This document shows positions 1-11,657 of a DNA stretch of 64,000 nucleotides, piece after piece (within the stretch, counting starts at the first letter, position 1; every line of letters starts with the position of its first letter). This DNA is from Salinispora arenicola (GTDB lineage: Bacteria > Actinomycetota > Actinomycetes > Mycobacteriales > Micromonosporaceae). The stretch is from positions 3,162,001 to 3,226,000 of the forward strand of contig NZ_VFOL01000001.1 in the NCBI RefSeq assembly GCF_006716065.1. The letters run 5' to 3'. The translations under genes and the position numbers were made by a program. The notes beneath the pieces are model-generated. The model ran no database searches. It saw only the letters and a list, made by a program, of their open reading frames with translations, and was not told the origin of the DNA.

Positions 1-480
1 CAGGCCGACCATCCGCAGTGCCTGGAGGGCCCGCTCGCGGCGCTCATCCCGGGGCAGGCCCGCCACCTCCAGCGCGTAACCGGCGTTGGCCAGGACGGAC
101 CGGTGCGGTAGCAGCGCGAAGTGCTGGAAGACCATGCTGATCTTCTCGCGGCGTAGCTTTCGCAGCGCCGTGGGTTTGAGTTTCGTGAGGTCGACCCCGT
201 CCACCTCGACGGTGCCGTGCGTGGGCTTCAGGAGTCCGTTGAGCATCCGGATGAGGGTCGACTTTCCCGATCCGGACAGGCCCATGACAACGAAGATCTC
301 GCCACGCTTGACCTCGAAGTTCGCGTCGACGACGGCCGCTGTGGCCGAGATGCCGGCCAGCTTCTCGTCCTGGTCGGTACCGTCCCGGAGAAGGTCGACC
401 ACCTTGTCGGGGCGGTTCCCGTAAACCTTGTACAGAGATTTAACGCTGAGTGCGGACACGGTCTCCATTCCAACGGACAT
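1..480 (-). CDS. proV: Glycine betaine/proline ABC transporter ATPase (ProV/OpuAA type), 5' part
   Basis: The gene runs off the left edge, so only the N-terminal ~160 residues are visible. Reading the minus strand gives the ProV-style N-terminus (SVKSLYKVYG), a Walker A motif GLSGSGKST, and then the Q-loop segment MVFQHFALLPHRSVLANAGY, which is characteristic of quaternary-amine (betaine/proline) importer ATPases. In that family the ATPase energises uptake of compatible solutes through a ProW/OpuAB permease. Start codon uncertain: in-frame ATGs lie at 495, 480 and 468 and none has a good ribosome binding site; 480 was chosen. A promoter with a palindrome lies at 565-619. The ABC signature and Walker B lie outside the window. 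Confidence 0.85.
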   Translation of the reverse strand, partial: MSVGMETVSALSVKSLYKVYGNRPDKVVDLLRDGTDQDEKLAGISATAAVVDANFEVKRGEIFVVMGLSGSGKSTLIRMLNGLLKPTHGTVEVDGVDLTKLKPTALRKLRREKISMVFQHFALLPHRSVLANAGYALEVAGLPRDERRERALQALRMVGL

Positions 481-564
481 CGTTACGACGTCCATTTCGA
501 ATGTGTGCGTCGGTCGGTTCGGCACGCATCCGACATGTCGTCGTGCCGGCCCGGTCGTGGCCGG

Positions 565-619
565 CACCCAGTGGGCAGGAACTGGGTGACCCTACCTGAC
601 GGGTATGCGCGACTGGCAA
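565..619 (-). promoter_or_regulatory. Candidate proV promoter with palindromic element
   Basis: On the minus strand a -35 TTGCCA (619-614) is followed after 19 nt by a -10 TAGGGT (594-589). Just downstream lies a perfect inverted repeat, CACCCAGT (565-572) and ACTGGGTG (581-588) with an 8-nt loop, covering the expected transcription start. It could be an operator or a 5' mRNA hairpin. Position and symmetry are seen; the function is inferred. Confidence 0.5.
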
Positions 620-942
620 CTTGGGCGCCTTTTGTGGCCTGCGCCTGGGTTTGGCTGGTGGGTGGAGGGCTAATAGTCCACAGAGGGTCGCGCGGCAATT
701 GCTATTAGTCATGCACGCGCAGGGTCGCATCGAAGTCATGGGGCATCGAGCGGCGGCCATTGTGCTTTGTCGTTGTTCGCTCTGGCGGGCAGAGTGTTCC
801 GAAGATAGTCCAAATGATTGTCATATATACCGAATGATCGTTTCCACCTCCTGTGTTGAGGGCAAGCAGTGGTTGATCGGTGGGCGGTCGGGCCCTGTTG
901 ACGTCGCTCCAGAGTGCTCGGCGGTTGATACATGTGAACTTC
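620..942. other. Intergenic stretch between proV and the chitinase gene
   Basis: No convincing gene is seen in this stretch. Open frames here (for example one covering 621-968) lack ribosome binding sites and recognisable protein. The part around 800-850 is noticeably AT-richer than the surroundings, with ATGA-N3-TCAT symmetry near 813-823. It probably serves as upstream regulatory DNA for the chitinase promoter. Confidence 0.4.
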
Positions 943-998
943 TTGACGAAGTGGTGACCTGTGAGTAGCGTCTCATCATTATTTGGAAAGTTTCCTAA
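943..998 (+). promoter_or_regulatory. Chitinase promoter and operator palindrome
   Basis: A -35 TTGACG (943-948) and -10 TAGCGT (966-971) are separated by 17 nt, close to the ideal housekeeping sigma factor arrangement. Immediately after the expected start site lies an odd palindrome GGAAAGTTTCC (985-995) with further symmetric bases TT/AA at 982-983 and 997-998. A repressor bound there would block transcription, which suits a substrate-inducible chitinase. The ribosome binding site GGGAGG is at 1005-1010. Confidence 0.65.
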
Positions 999-1016
999 CT
1001 GTTTGGGAGGCGCCAC

Positions 1017-2651
<1,635 letters not shown>

Positions 2652-2676
2652 TCCATGGGCCGTCGCGGCATCGACC

Positions 2677-2716
2677 CGGGCGGGGGAGGGGTGGCGTAGC
2701 ACTCCTTCCCCACCCG
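2677..2716 (+). terminator. Hairpin terminator after the chitinase gene
   Basis: A 13-bp arm at 2677-2689 (CGGGCGGGGGAGG) pairs with 2704-2716 (CCTTCCCCACCCG), with one mismatch and one G-U pair and a 14-nt loop. No U-tract follows, as is common for actinobacterial terminators. It starts 26 nt after the stop codon. Confidence 0.55.
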
Positions 2717-2793
2717 TGTCGGTCGGGCCCGCGGTCGGGGTGATGTGACAGACTCGCCGGTCGACGGTCCGATTCCATGGTTTCGGAGGTGGC

Positions 2794-3282
2794 ATGCGTA
2801 CGGCGTACCGGAGGCTGACGGTCGGCGTGCTCGGCGCGACCCTGTTGGTGACCCTGTCCGGTTGCGGCGACGACGAGCCGGTGGAGTCCACCGAGCAGGC
2901 CTCTGCCGTCGAGGGCGCGGCCAAGGCGCGGGAGCGGGTGCAGGCGTACCTCGACGCGGTGGCGGCCAAGGACGTGGCTGCTGGGCGCAGCCAGTTCTGC
3001 GCCGTGATGCACCCGGCGTTCGACGCTGTCGCCACCGGGCCGAGCGGTGACTTCGCTGACCACTTCGAGGTGTCGCAGGCGCAGATCACCGACATCGGGC
3101 CCGGCCCGCGGGGCGAGCAGGTCAGCGCGATGGTGTCGCTGACGACCAGCGGCGGCGAGTTGACCCGTCCATTGCTGTTCACGGTGACCCGGGACGGAGC
3201 CGACTGGTGTATTGCGGATGAAACGCCTGGCAGCGCGGCGCCCGCCCGCAGCGGAACCCCCGACCCGAGTGGAACCCCCTGA
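2794..3282 (+). CDS. Putative lipoprotein of unknown function
   Basis: A 162-residue protein with a lipoprotein signal: basic start MRTAYRR, hydrophobic stretch, and lipobox LSGC with the lipidated cysteine near residue 25. The mature part is acidic and then carries an alpha-plus-beta stretch (AKARERVQAYLDAVAAKD and onward) resembling the NTF2/SnoaL-like folds of small mycobacterial and streptomycete lipoproteins; that fold assignment is inference. The C-terminal tail (SGTPDPSGTP) is low complexity. A strong ribosome binding site GGAGGT (2785-2790) fixes ATG 2794. It sits alone between the chitinase and aroF genes. I do not recognise a specific function. Confidence 0.75.
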   Translation: MRTAYRRLTVGVLGATLLVTLSGCGDDEPVESTEQASAVEGAAKARERVQAYLDAVAAKDVAAGRSQFCAVMHPAFDAVATGPSGDFADHFEVSQAQITDIGPGPRGEQVSAMVSLTTSGGELTRPLLFTVTRDGADWCIADETPGSAAPARSGTPDPSGTP

Positions 3283-3338
3283 CTCGGCTGTGTCCGAGGC
3301 TGGGGTCCGCAATGCCCGGTCCGGCCCCGCTTCGGTGA

Positions 3339-4913
<1,575 letters not shown>

Positions 4914-4927
4914 TTGGAGGAAGAGTC

Positions 4928-5959
4928 GTGGCTGACACTGTGATCGACCTGCGTTCTGACACGGTCACCCGGCCGACCGCGGGAATGCGGGAGGCGATGG
5001 CCGTCGCCGAGGTGGGCGACGACGTGTATGGCGAGGACCCCACGGTCAATGCGCTGGAGACCGAGGTCGCCGCCCTCTTCGGCCACGAGGCCGCGTTGTT
5101 CTGCCCGACCGGGTCGATGGCCAACCAGATCGCGTTGCAGTTGTTGGTGTCACCCGGCAACGAGGTGCTCTGCGACGCGGACGCGCACGTGGTGACGTAC
5201 GAGATCGGTGCCGCTGCCGCGTACGGCGGTATTTCGTCGCGGACCTGGCCGGCCGTCGGCGCGGACGTCGATCCCGGCGTGGTCGCCGGCATGATCCGAC
5301 CCGACGGCTACTGGGCGGTGCCCACTCGGGCCATCGCCGTGGAGCAGACCCACAATCGGGGCGGCGGCGGGGTGATCCCGCTGGACACACTGCGCGAGGT
5401 GTGTCGGGTCGCCGATGACGCCCAGGTCGCGGTGCACTGCGACGGCGCCCGAATCTGGCACGCGCACGTCGCTGATGGGGTAGCGCTGGCCACCTACGGT
5501 GAGCTCTTCGACACCCTGTCGGTCTGCCTGTCCAAGGGGCTCGGCGCACCGGTCGGCTCGCTGGTGGTGGGCAGCACCGACAAGATTGAACGTGCCCGAT
5601 TCATCCGTAAGCGGATGGGTGGGGGCATGCGGCAGGCCGGCATCCTCGCCGCAGCTGGCCGGTACGCTCTGGCGCACCAGGTGCAGCGGCTCGCTGACGA
5701 CCACGTGCGGGCGGCCCGGCTCGCCGAGGCGGTTGCCCCGTTCGGGGTGCTGGCCACAGATGTACGTACCAACCTCGTCCCCCTGGATCTCACCAAGGCA
5801 CCGCTGGACGCGCCTGCCTTCGCCGCGGCCGCTCGCACGGAGGGGGTGCTGGTCAGCGTGCTCGGCCCGCGTACCGCCCGCCTGGTCACCCACCTGGGAG
5901 TCGACGACGTGGCGGTCAGCCGGGCAATCGACGTCCTCACCCGTGTGCTGCGTACCTGA
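4928..5959 (+). CDS. ltaE: Low-specificity L-threonine aldolase
   Basis: A 343-residue pyridoxal-phosphate enzyme (fold type I) that cleaves L-threonine/allo-threonine to glycine and acetaldehyde. The N-terminus [12 protein letters not shown] and [12 protein letters not shown] are hallmarks of the family. The cofactor lysine is in [13 protein letters not shown], and [10 protein letters not shown] supplies the aspartate that contacts the pyridine ring. GTG 4928 follows GGAGGAAG (4916-4923), a strong ribosome binding site. Its start sits right after the repeat that ends aroF, so it may share that transcript. It converges on nfo with only 11 nt between the stops. Confidence 0.93.
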   Translation: MADTVIDLRSDTVTRPTAGMREAMAVAEVGDDVYGEDPTVNALETEVAALFGHEAALFCPTGSMANQIALQLLVSPGNEVLCDADAHVVTYEIGAAAAYGGISSRTWPAVGADVDPGVVAGMIRPDGYWAVPTRAIAVEQTHNRGGGGVIPLDTLREVCRVADDAQVAVHCDGARIWHAHVADGVALATYGELFDTLSVCLSKGLGAPVGSLVVGSTDKIERARFIRKRMGGGMRQAGILAAAGRYALAHQVQRLADDHVRAARLAEAVAPFGVLATDVRTNLVPLDLTKAPLDAPAFAAAARTEGVLVSVLGPRTARLVTHLGVDDVAVSRAIDVLTRVLRT

Positions 5960-5970
5960 CCGACCGGCGG

Positions 5971-6840
5971 TCAGATACGCAGGCGTTTGAGGGCGGCTAC
6001 GTCAGCGGCGTGGCCCACATGTTTCTCCGTGGGGGTCTCCACCAGCACTGGTACACCGGCGGTGGCCGGGTGACGCATCAGCTCGGCGAAGGCGGGCTCC
6101 CCGATGGCGCCTTTGCCGATGTTCTCGTGCCGGTCCCGGGTGGAGCCCCGGAGGTCCTTCGAGTCGTTGGCGTGCACCAGGCGCAGCCGGTCCGCTCCCA
6201 CGGTCGTGACCAGTGTGTCGAGCGTGGCCGTCATGCCGCCTTCGACGGCCAGGTCGTGCCCGGCAGCCCAGGCGTGGCAGGTGTCGAAGCAGACACCGAG
6301 CCACGGGTGCCGGTCGACGGCGTCGAGGTACGGACCGAGCTGTTCCACCCGCGCCGCGAGGGATCTTCCGCCGCCCGCGCTCGGCTCGACCAGGAGCATC
6401 GGCCCGCCCGCGTCACCGGTGGTGTCCAGCAACGGCAGCAGCACCTCCCGGAGCTGGCGCATAGCGGCGTCGGCGTACCCGGAGTCGACTGCGCTGCCGG
6501 CGTGGAACACCACTGCCTGGGCGCCGATCGCCGTGCCCCGGCGTAGCGCGTGTGTCAGCGTCAGTGCTGACCGCTCGACCGTCGCTGCTGTGGGCGATCC
6601 CAGGTTGACCAGTAGCGACGCGTGGATGAAGACCGGAACGCCCCGCTCGGCGCAGCCATCGCGCAACAGCGCGTCCTGCGCCGGGTCGCCGGGCGGCAAC
6701 GCCCAGCCCCGCGAATTGGACACGTAAATCTGGGCGACCTCGGCACCCGTCGCGTCAAGGTACGGCAGGACGGCTTTCCCGAGGCCACCCGCGGTCGGTG
6801 TGTGCGTGCCGACCGGTCGCGCCGGCGCTGTCACAGGCAT
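5971..6840 (-). CDS. nfo: Endonuclease IV (AP endonuclease)
   Basis: A 289-residue TIM-barrel, zinc-dependent enzyme that nicks DNA 5' to abasic sites in base excision repair. Metal-ligand motifs can be followed along the chain: VFIHASLLVNLGSP, VVFHAG, LLVEPSAGGG, GVCFDTCHAWAAG, HANDSKDLRGSTRDRHENIG and the final VLVETPTEK. The Asp-X-His of the third metal site (RDRHENIG) is present. The start overlaps the 3' end of the upstream pknL gene by 10 nt, so the two are probably co-transcribed and translationally coupled. The gene converges on ltaE. Confidence 0.93.
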   Translation of the reverse strand: MPVTAPARPVGTHTPTAGGLGKAVLPYLDATGAEVAQIYVSNSRGWALPPGDPAQDALLRDGCAERGVPVFIHASLLVNLGSPTAATVERSALTLTHALRRGTAIGAQAVVFHAGSAVDSGYADAAMRQLREVLLPLLDTTGDAGGPMLLVEPSAGGGRSLAARVEQLGPYLDAVDRHPWLGVCFDTCHAWAAGHDLAVEGGMTATLDTLVTTVGADRLRLVHANDSKDLRGSTRDRHENIGKGAIGEPAFAELMRHPATAGVPVLVETPTEKHVGHAADVAALKRLRI

Positions 6841-8813
6841 CCCAGGGTGATCTGGGTGCCCGGCGGCACCTGCGAGTTCTCACCGGGGCTCTGGAACCGG
6901 ACGGTGCCGTTCCGGTTGAACCGCACCGCCACCGGGAAGGACTGCTCCTCCAGCATCTGCCTGGCCTGCTGGCACGGCATGCCGATCACGCGGGGGACGA
7001 CAACCTGCGGTGGGCCTTGGCTCACCACCAGACTGACCTTCGCCCCCTTCTCCACCCCGGCACCGTCAGCCGGACTCTGCCCGAGGACCTCGTTCCTGGG
7101 CCGGTCGGATTCCTTCACCGTGGGCGGCTCAACGAGCACCAGCCCGAGCTGGTTCAGGGTCGACCGCGCCTCGTTGAGGGACTTGCCGACCAGATTCGGC
7201 ACCGAGATGGGCGCCCTTCCCTTACTCAGGGTAACTGTGACTGTGTGACCTGGCTCGACTTCGGTGCCCGCCTCCGGGTCCGTGGCCACCACCATGCCCT
7301 CCGGCAGGCTGTCGTGGTAGCGGGAGGCGCCCTCGACCACCTTCAGGCCCCCGTCGGTCAGGTCGGTCGTGGCCAGGTCGAACTCCTTGCCGACCACGTC
7401 CGGCACCGCCAACCGCTCCGGACCCAGCGAGAGGGTGAGTGTGATCGTGCCACCCTTCAGGATGCGGGACGCGGAGGCCGGGTCCTGCGCGAGAACGGCG
7501 TCCTTCGGTACCTGCCCGTCGTGGCGGGGGTCGGCGTACCGGAGGACCAGGCCAGCCCGCGTCGCCTGCGCCTGGGCATCGACCTTGTCCAGGTTCACCA
7601 GCTGCGGGGCCTCCGTGTACCGACCGACGCCGACCCACCAGCCGCCAACCGCGGCCACCAGCCCGAGCATCACGACGACAGCGGCTACCGCGAGCCGTCC
7701 GCGCTGGTCACCCATCATTCGGTTGGGCAGCGGGGCCAACCGGGACCAGGCACCCTCGTCGTCGGCTGCCCGCCGCCGGCCGCCCCGTGGGGTCTCCTCG
7801 GGCAGCCGGGCCCAGGCGGGTCGCTGGACCGGCTGCACGGCCTCGACCGCCATGGTCGGCTCGGCTGCCGGAGGCTTGTCGGTAACCCGGCGCAGCACCG
7901 TCGTGTGGGTGTTCGGGTTACCCAACTCCTCCCGAGCCGCCTGCACCTTGGCCAGTAGTGCGCCGGCGTCGGCCGGCCGGGCACCGGGATCGCGTCGGGT
8001 GGTGCGGGTGACCAGGTCGTCGAGCGCCTTCGGTACTCCCGGTACCAGGATCGACGGCGCCGGCACGTCCCGTTCGACGTGCTGCCAGGCCACGTCCACC
8101 GGACGATTTCCGTCGTACGGCACACGGCCGGTGAGCATCTCGAACAGCACGATGCCCGCCGAGTACACGTCGCTGCGGGGGTCGGCGTGCCCGTCGGTGA
8201 CCAGTTCCGGGGCGACGTAGGCGACGGTGGCCATCAGCTGGCTGGCCTGTTCGTCGTCGGCGCTTGCCTCCACCGCCTGGGCCAGCCCGAAGTCGGCGAC
8301 CTTCACCACGCTGTCGATCAGGTTGGCTGCGCCGCCGGTCGGCGCCTCGGTGACCAGTACGTTCTCTGGTTTGACATCCCGGTGGACCAGCCCGGCTCGG
8401 TGCGCCGCGGCGATCGCGGCGAGCATCTGTTCGGTGATCGCGAGCGCCTCGTCAGGGTTGAGCCGGCGCCGCTCTGCGAGCACCTCGCGTAGCGTGCGGC
8501 CCCGCACGTACTCCATGACCAGGTATGGGCGGTTGGCGTGGATGCCCTGGTCGTAGACCGCGACGACGTTGGGGTGGGTCAGTCGCGCGATCGTCTTCGC
8601 CTCGTCGGCGAAACGCTCCACGAAGCCCGCCATCCGCCCGTGGCCCTCCGGGCCCGACGCGGGATGAATGATCTTCACCGCGACGGTGCGATCGAGGCGT
8701 TCGTCGATCGCGGTGTAGACAGTCGCCACACCACCCCGGGCCACCCGAGCGCGGATGCGGTAACGCCCGTCGATCAGTGAGCCCAGCAGTGTGTCAGCGA
8801 ACTGTGTGTTCAT
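6831..8813 (-). CDS. pknL: PASTA-domain Ser/Thr protein kinase, PknL type
   Basis: A 660-residue membrane kinase. The kinase domain (~14-275) has the glycine loop VARGGVATVY, ATP lysine K47 (VAVKII), catalytic loop HRDVKPEN (D146), DFG at 174-176 and APE at 201-203, so it should be active. A linker rich in Arg/Pro leads to one membrane helix (~373-394) and four extracytoplasmic PASTA repeats (~400-660), which in this family bind muropeptides/lipid II. Called PknL because the divergent neighbour is an Rv2175c homologue, as in M. tuberculosis; mycobacterial PknL lacks PASTA repeats, corynebacterial PknL has them. A -10 box TAGACT lies 8 nt before the ATG, suggesting a leaderless transcript. Confidence 0.9.
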   Translation of the reverse strand: MNTQFADTLLGSLIDGRYRIRARVARGGVATVYTAIDERLDRTVAVKIIHPASGPEGHGRMAGFVERFADEAKTIARLTHPNVVAVYDQGIHANRPYLVMEYVRGRTLREVLAERRRLNPDEALAITEQMLAAIAAAHRAGLVHRDVKPENVLVTEAPTGGAANLIDSVVKVADFGLAQAVEASADDEQASQLMATVAYVAPELVTDGHADPRSDVYSAGIVLFEMLTGRVPYDGNRPVDVAWQHVERDVPAPSILVPGVPKALDDLVTRTTRRDPGARPADAGALLAKVQAAREELGNPNTHTTVLRRVTDKPPAAEPTMAVEAVQPVQRPAWARLPEETPRGGRRRAADDEGAWSRLAPLPNRMMGDQRGRLAVAAVVVMLGLVAAVGGWWVGVGRYTEAPQLVNLDKVDAQAQATRAGLVLRYADPRHDGQVPKDAVLAQDPASASRILKGGTITLTLSLGPERLAVPDVVGKEFDLATTDLTDGGLKVVEGASRYHDSLPEGMVVATDPEAGTEVEPGHTVTVTLSKGRAPISVPNLVGKSLNEARSTLNQLGLVLVEPPTVKESDRPRNEVLGQSPADGAGVEKGAKVSLVVSQGPPQVVVPRVIGMPCQQARQMLEEQSFPVAVRFNRNGTVRFQSPGENSQVPPGTQITLGCL

Positions 8814-8821
8814 TGGCAGGA

Positions 8822-8876
8822 AGTCTATGTGTCCAGGGAGTCCATATGTCCAGTGGAGTGGATGTGTCCAGGGAGT
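8822..8876 (-). promoter_or_regulatory. pknL promoter overlapped by three direct repeats
   Basis: On the minus strand TAGACT (8827-8822) is the likely -10 for pknL. Overlapping and upstream are three related ~17-bp units: ATGTGTCCAGGGAGT at 8827-8841, a diverged copy at 8844-8859, and an exact copy at 8862-8876 (plus-strand reading). On the minus strand each carries TGGACA-Y-AT. Helical spacing of 17-18 bp and the nearby DNA-binding protein gene make this a candidate operator. Confidence 0.6.
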
Positions 8877-9030
8877 AGACGGTTGGACAGGATGCTACAG
8901 CCCGGGTGCGACGATCTGAATCCAGCGACCGCCGGATGGCCGTTGTCGTCGTTCCGGTCGGTGCGCGGCGACCTGGTCAGTGCCGTGGGGGTCCTCGCCC
9001 GATGCCGGTGCGGCGTGGCAGGGTGGTCGG

Positions 9031-9411
9031 GTGACCGACTCCGTTCCCGCTGGCGAGCCCGCCGTGCGTCCTGCCGCCGAACCAACTGACTGGCTGACCC
9101 TGCCGGCGGTCGCCGAGCGCCTTGATCTGTCGATCAGCAAGGTCCACCAGATGATCCGGGACCGGGAGCTGATCGCGGTTCGTCGAGACGGTGCCCGTCG
9201 GGTACCGGCAGACCTGGTGGCGGCCCGGGGGGTGCTCAAGCACCTACCGGGGGTGCTGACCCTTCTCGCCGATGCCGGCTACGACGACGAGGAGATCCTG
9301 CGCTGGTTGTACCAGCCCGACGACACCCTGCCCGGTGGCACCGCCGCCGTGGCCCTGGCCGGCGACCAGGCCCGCGAGGTCAAGCGTCGCGCCCAGGCCC
9401 TCGGTTTCTGA
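9031..9411 (+). CDS. Rv2175c-like winged-helix DNA-binding protein
   Basis: A 126-residue protein. An excisionase-like helix-turn-helix is seen at ~25-65 (WLTLPAVAERLDLSISKVHQ followed by RRDGARRVPADLV). The C-terminal half (GVLTLLADAGYDDEEILRWL) is the typical Rv2175c C-terminal region. In M. tuberculosis Rv2175c is encoded beside pknL, is phosphorylated by PknL and loses DNA binding when modified; the same pairing here supports that relationship. GTG 9031 was chosen: an AGGGTGG element lies just before it, and the N-terminal extension from 8980 looks like non-coding sequence. It probably binds the repeats between itself and pknL (inference). Confidence 0.85.
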   Translation: MTDSVPAGEPAVRPAAEPTDWLTLPAVAERLDLSISKVHQMIRDRELIAVRRDGARRVPADLVAARGVLKHLPGVLTLLADAGYDDEEILRWLYQPDDTLPGGTAAVALAGDQAREVKRRAQALGF

Positions 9412-9488
9412 TCTTGGCTGCCCGCCCTGCCTGGCCCTGGTACGGCCGGGCAGCCCTCGGGTGCGGTGGCCCTCGGGCGGGGCGGCTC

Positions 9489-10571
9489 TCAGGCGGGGCG
9501 GCGGGTGGCGGCGATGGCCAGGTCGGCCAGGGCCTGGTGTGCCTCGGTGTCGAGGTCGACGGTGGACAGCGCGGCGAGTGCCGTGTCGGTGAGCGCGCGG
9601 ATCCGCTGCTCGGCACGGTCGAGCGCACCACTGGCCTCGATCAGCTCCCGCAGCCGGGCCACCCCCACATCGTCGAGGCCAGGGTCGCCGAGGCTGTTGA
9701 GCAGCATGTCCCGACCGGTGCTGTCGACCGTTTCCAGCGCCGCCGCCACCAGGTACGTCCGTTTTCCCTCGCGTAGGTCGTCGCCGGCCGGCTTACCGGT
9801 CTGTGCCGGGTCGCCGAAGACACCCAGCACGTCGTCGCGCAGCTGGAAGGCCTCACCGAGCGGCAGCCCGTACGTCGAGTACGCCGCGTGTATCTCGGGC
9901 GTGGCGTCGGCCAGTGCGGCGCCGAGCAACAGCGGGCGTTCGACGGTGTACTTCGCCGACTTGTAACGAGCCACCTTCCCGGCCCACTCGACCGACGTGT
10001 CCCCGGTGGCCTGGGTCAGCACGTCGAGGTACTGACCCACAGTGACCTCGGAACGCATCTGGTCGAAGATCGGCCGCGCCCGGGCGACGGTGCGTGGGTC
10101 CAACCCGGCGGAGTGCAGCAGCTCGTCCGACCAGACCAGGCACAGGTCGCCCAGCAGGATGGCCGCTGCGTCGCCGAACCCGTCCGCGTCCCCGTCCCAG
10201 CCCGCCGACCGGTGCTGGGCGGCGAACCGCAGGTGCACCGCCGGCTCGCCTCGCCGGGTGTCCGAGCGGTCCATCAGGTCGTCGTGGATAAGTGCGCTGG
10301 CCTGCACGAACTCCAGCGCGGCCAGGGCGGTCGCCACCTGTTCGGTGTCAAGACCACCGGCGCCCCGGTAGCCCCAGTACGCGAACGCGGGCCGCAGTCG
10401 CTTGCCGCCGCCGAGGACGAATGCCTCGACCGCGTCTGCCACCGGGGCGAGGGAGCCGTCGACGTCGGTCATCCAGGTGCGTCGGGCCGCCAGGAAGTCG
10501 GCCAGTGCCTTGTCGACGCGTTGCCGGAGCCCGGCGCGGTCCACCGGGGAGACAGGAGCAGCGTAGGTCAC
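9489..10571 (-). CDS. idsA: Polyprenyl diphosphate synthase (GGPP-type)
   Basis: A 360-residue trans-prenyltransferase that elongates allylic diphosphates with isopentenyl diphosphate. The first aspartate-rich motif HDDLMD (D97, D98, D101) with SDTRRGEPAVH and the second motif QLRDDVLGVFGD are intact; GGGKRLRP binds IPP. Residues before the first motif (LIHDDLMD) are consistent with a geranylgeranyl-length product, but chain length cannot be fixed by eye. The equivalent gene in M. tuberculosis (idsA2, Rv2173) sits beside pknL-Rv2175c and metF. It could feed the carotenoid operon nearby. The start is GTG, with a -10 box TAGCGT 6 nt upstream and no ribosome binding site. Confidence 0.9.
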   Translation of the reverse strand: MTYAAPVSPVDRAGLRQRVDKALADFLAARRTWMTDVDGSLAPVADAVEAFVLGGGKRLRPAFAYWGYRGAGGLDTEQVATALAALEFVQASALIHDDLMDRSDTRRGEPAVHLRFAAQHRSAGWDGDADGFGDAAAILLGDLCLVWSDELLHSAGLDPRTVARARPIFDQMRSEVTVGQYLDVLTQATGDTSVEWAGKVARYKSAKYTVERPLLLGAALADATPEIHAAYSTYGLPLGEAFQLRDDVLGVFGDPAQTGKPAGDDLREGKRTYLVAAALETVDSTGRDMLLNSLGDPGLDDVGVARLRELIEASGALDRAEQRIRALTDTALAALSTVDLDTEAHQALADLAIAATRRPA

Positions 10572-10577
10572 GCCCCG

Positions 10578-10693
10578 ACGCTAGCCGGTCGCGATGCCGG
10601 GCCACGCGGCGGCGGTACCGCGACGCGCCGTGCCCATTGTCACCGTTTGCCGCTGGGGAAGGTCTAGGGACGGCGGCCGTACGCCGCTAGAGT
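10578..10693. promoter_or_regulatory. Divergent leaderless promoters of idsA and metF
   Basis: The -10 for idsA is TAGCGT on the minus strand (10583-10578), 6 nt before its GTG. The -10 for metF is TAGAGT on the plus strand (10688-10693), 6 nt before its GTG. Neither gene has a Shine-Dalgarno sequence. Confidence 0.55.
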
Positions 10694-10699
10694 CAGGGC

Positions 10700-11617
10700 G
10701 TGGCGCTTGGTCTTCCATCGATTCTCCCCAATCCGCAGCCGGCGATCGGGGAGCTGATTCGCGACCGCCGGCCGACCTTCTCCTTCGAGTTCATGCCGCC
10801 AAAGACAGCGCAGGGTGAGCGGCTGCTCTGGCAGGCGATCCGGGAGCTGGAGTCGCTGCGCCCGTCGTTCGTCTCGATCACCTACGGCGCGGGTGGCTCA
10901 ACCCGGGACACGACCGTCGCGGTCACCGAGCGGGTCGCCACCGAGACCACACTGCTGCCGATGGCGCACCTGACCGCGGTCAACCACTCGGTGGCCGAGC
11001 TGCGTCATGTGATTGGGCGGCTGGCCGCCGCGGGTGTGCGTAACGTGCTCGCCGTGCGCGGTGATCCGCCCGGCGATCCCACCGGCGAGTGGATTCCGCA
11101 CCCGGACGGCGTGCACTACGCGGAGGATCTGGTCCGCTTGGTCCGCGATTCCGGTGACTTCAGCGTCGGTGTCGCCGCTTTTCCGTACAAACACCCCCGC
11201 TCGCCCGACGCCGCTACCGATACGGCGTATTTCGTCCGTAAGTGCCGGGCCGGCGCGGATTTTGCGATCACCCAGATGTTCTTCGACGCCGACGAATACC
11301 TGCGGCTGCGGGACCGAGTGGTCGCGGCAGGCAGTGACACGCCGATCATCCCGGGTGTGATGCCGGTAACGAAGATCAGCACAATCGAGCGGTCGGCGCA
11401 GCTCTCCGGTGCGCCCTTCCCACCAGCTCTGGCCGCGCGTTTCGAGCGGGTCGCGGACGACCCGGAGGCGGTCCGCCGACTCGGTGTCGAGCAGGCCAGT
11501 GAGATGTGTCGGCGGCTGCTGGACGAGGGCGTTCCCGGCATCCACTTCATCACCTTCAACCGGTCCACGGCGACCCGGGAGATCTGGCGGAACCTGCGAT
11601 CCGGCGACACTGAGTAG
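10700..11617 (+). CDS. metF: 5,10-Methylenetetrahydrofolate reductase
   Basis: A 305-residue flavoprotein that reduces methylene-THF to methyl-THF for methionine synthesis. It has the family N-terminus PTFSFEFMPPKTAQGE with the catalytic glutamate, FVSITYGAGGST, the folate/FAD region LAVRGDPPGDP, a FAD-binding histidine in VAAFPYKHPRS, and ADFAITQMFFD. It ends in GVPGIHFITFNRS, as in bacterial MetF. The GTG start has a -10 box 6 nt upstream and no ribosome binding site. It is divergent from idsA, the same neighbour relation as Rv2172c/Rv2173 in M. tuberculosis. Confidence 0.93.
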   Translation: MALGLPSILPNPQPAIGELIRDRRPTFSFEFMPPKTAQGERLLWQAIRELESLRPSFVSITYGAGGSTRDTTVAVTERVATETTLLPMAHLTAVNHSVAELRHVIGRLAAAGVRNVLAVRGDPPGDPTGEWIPHPDGVHYAEDLVRLVRDSGDFSVGVAAFPYKHPRSPDAATDTAYFVRKCRAGADFAITQMFFDADEYLRLRDRVVAAGSDTPIIPGVMPVTKISTIERSAQLSGAPFPPALAARFERVADDPEAVRRLGVEQASEMCRRLLDEGVPGIHFITFNRSTATREIWRNLRSGDTE

Positions 11618-11657
11618 ACGCGCCACGACACCTCGCGGTGGGTGTGACGGTTGATCC

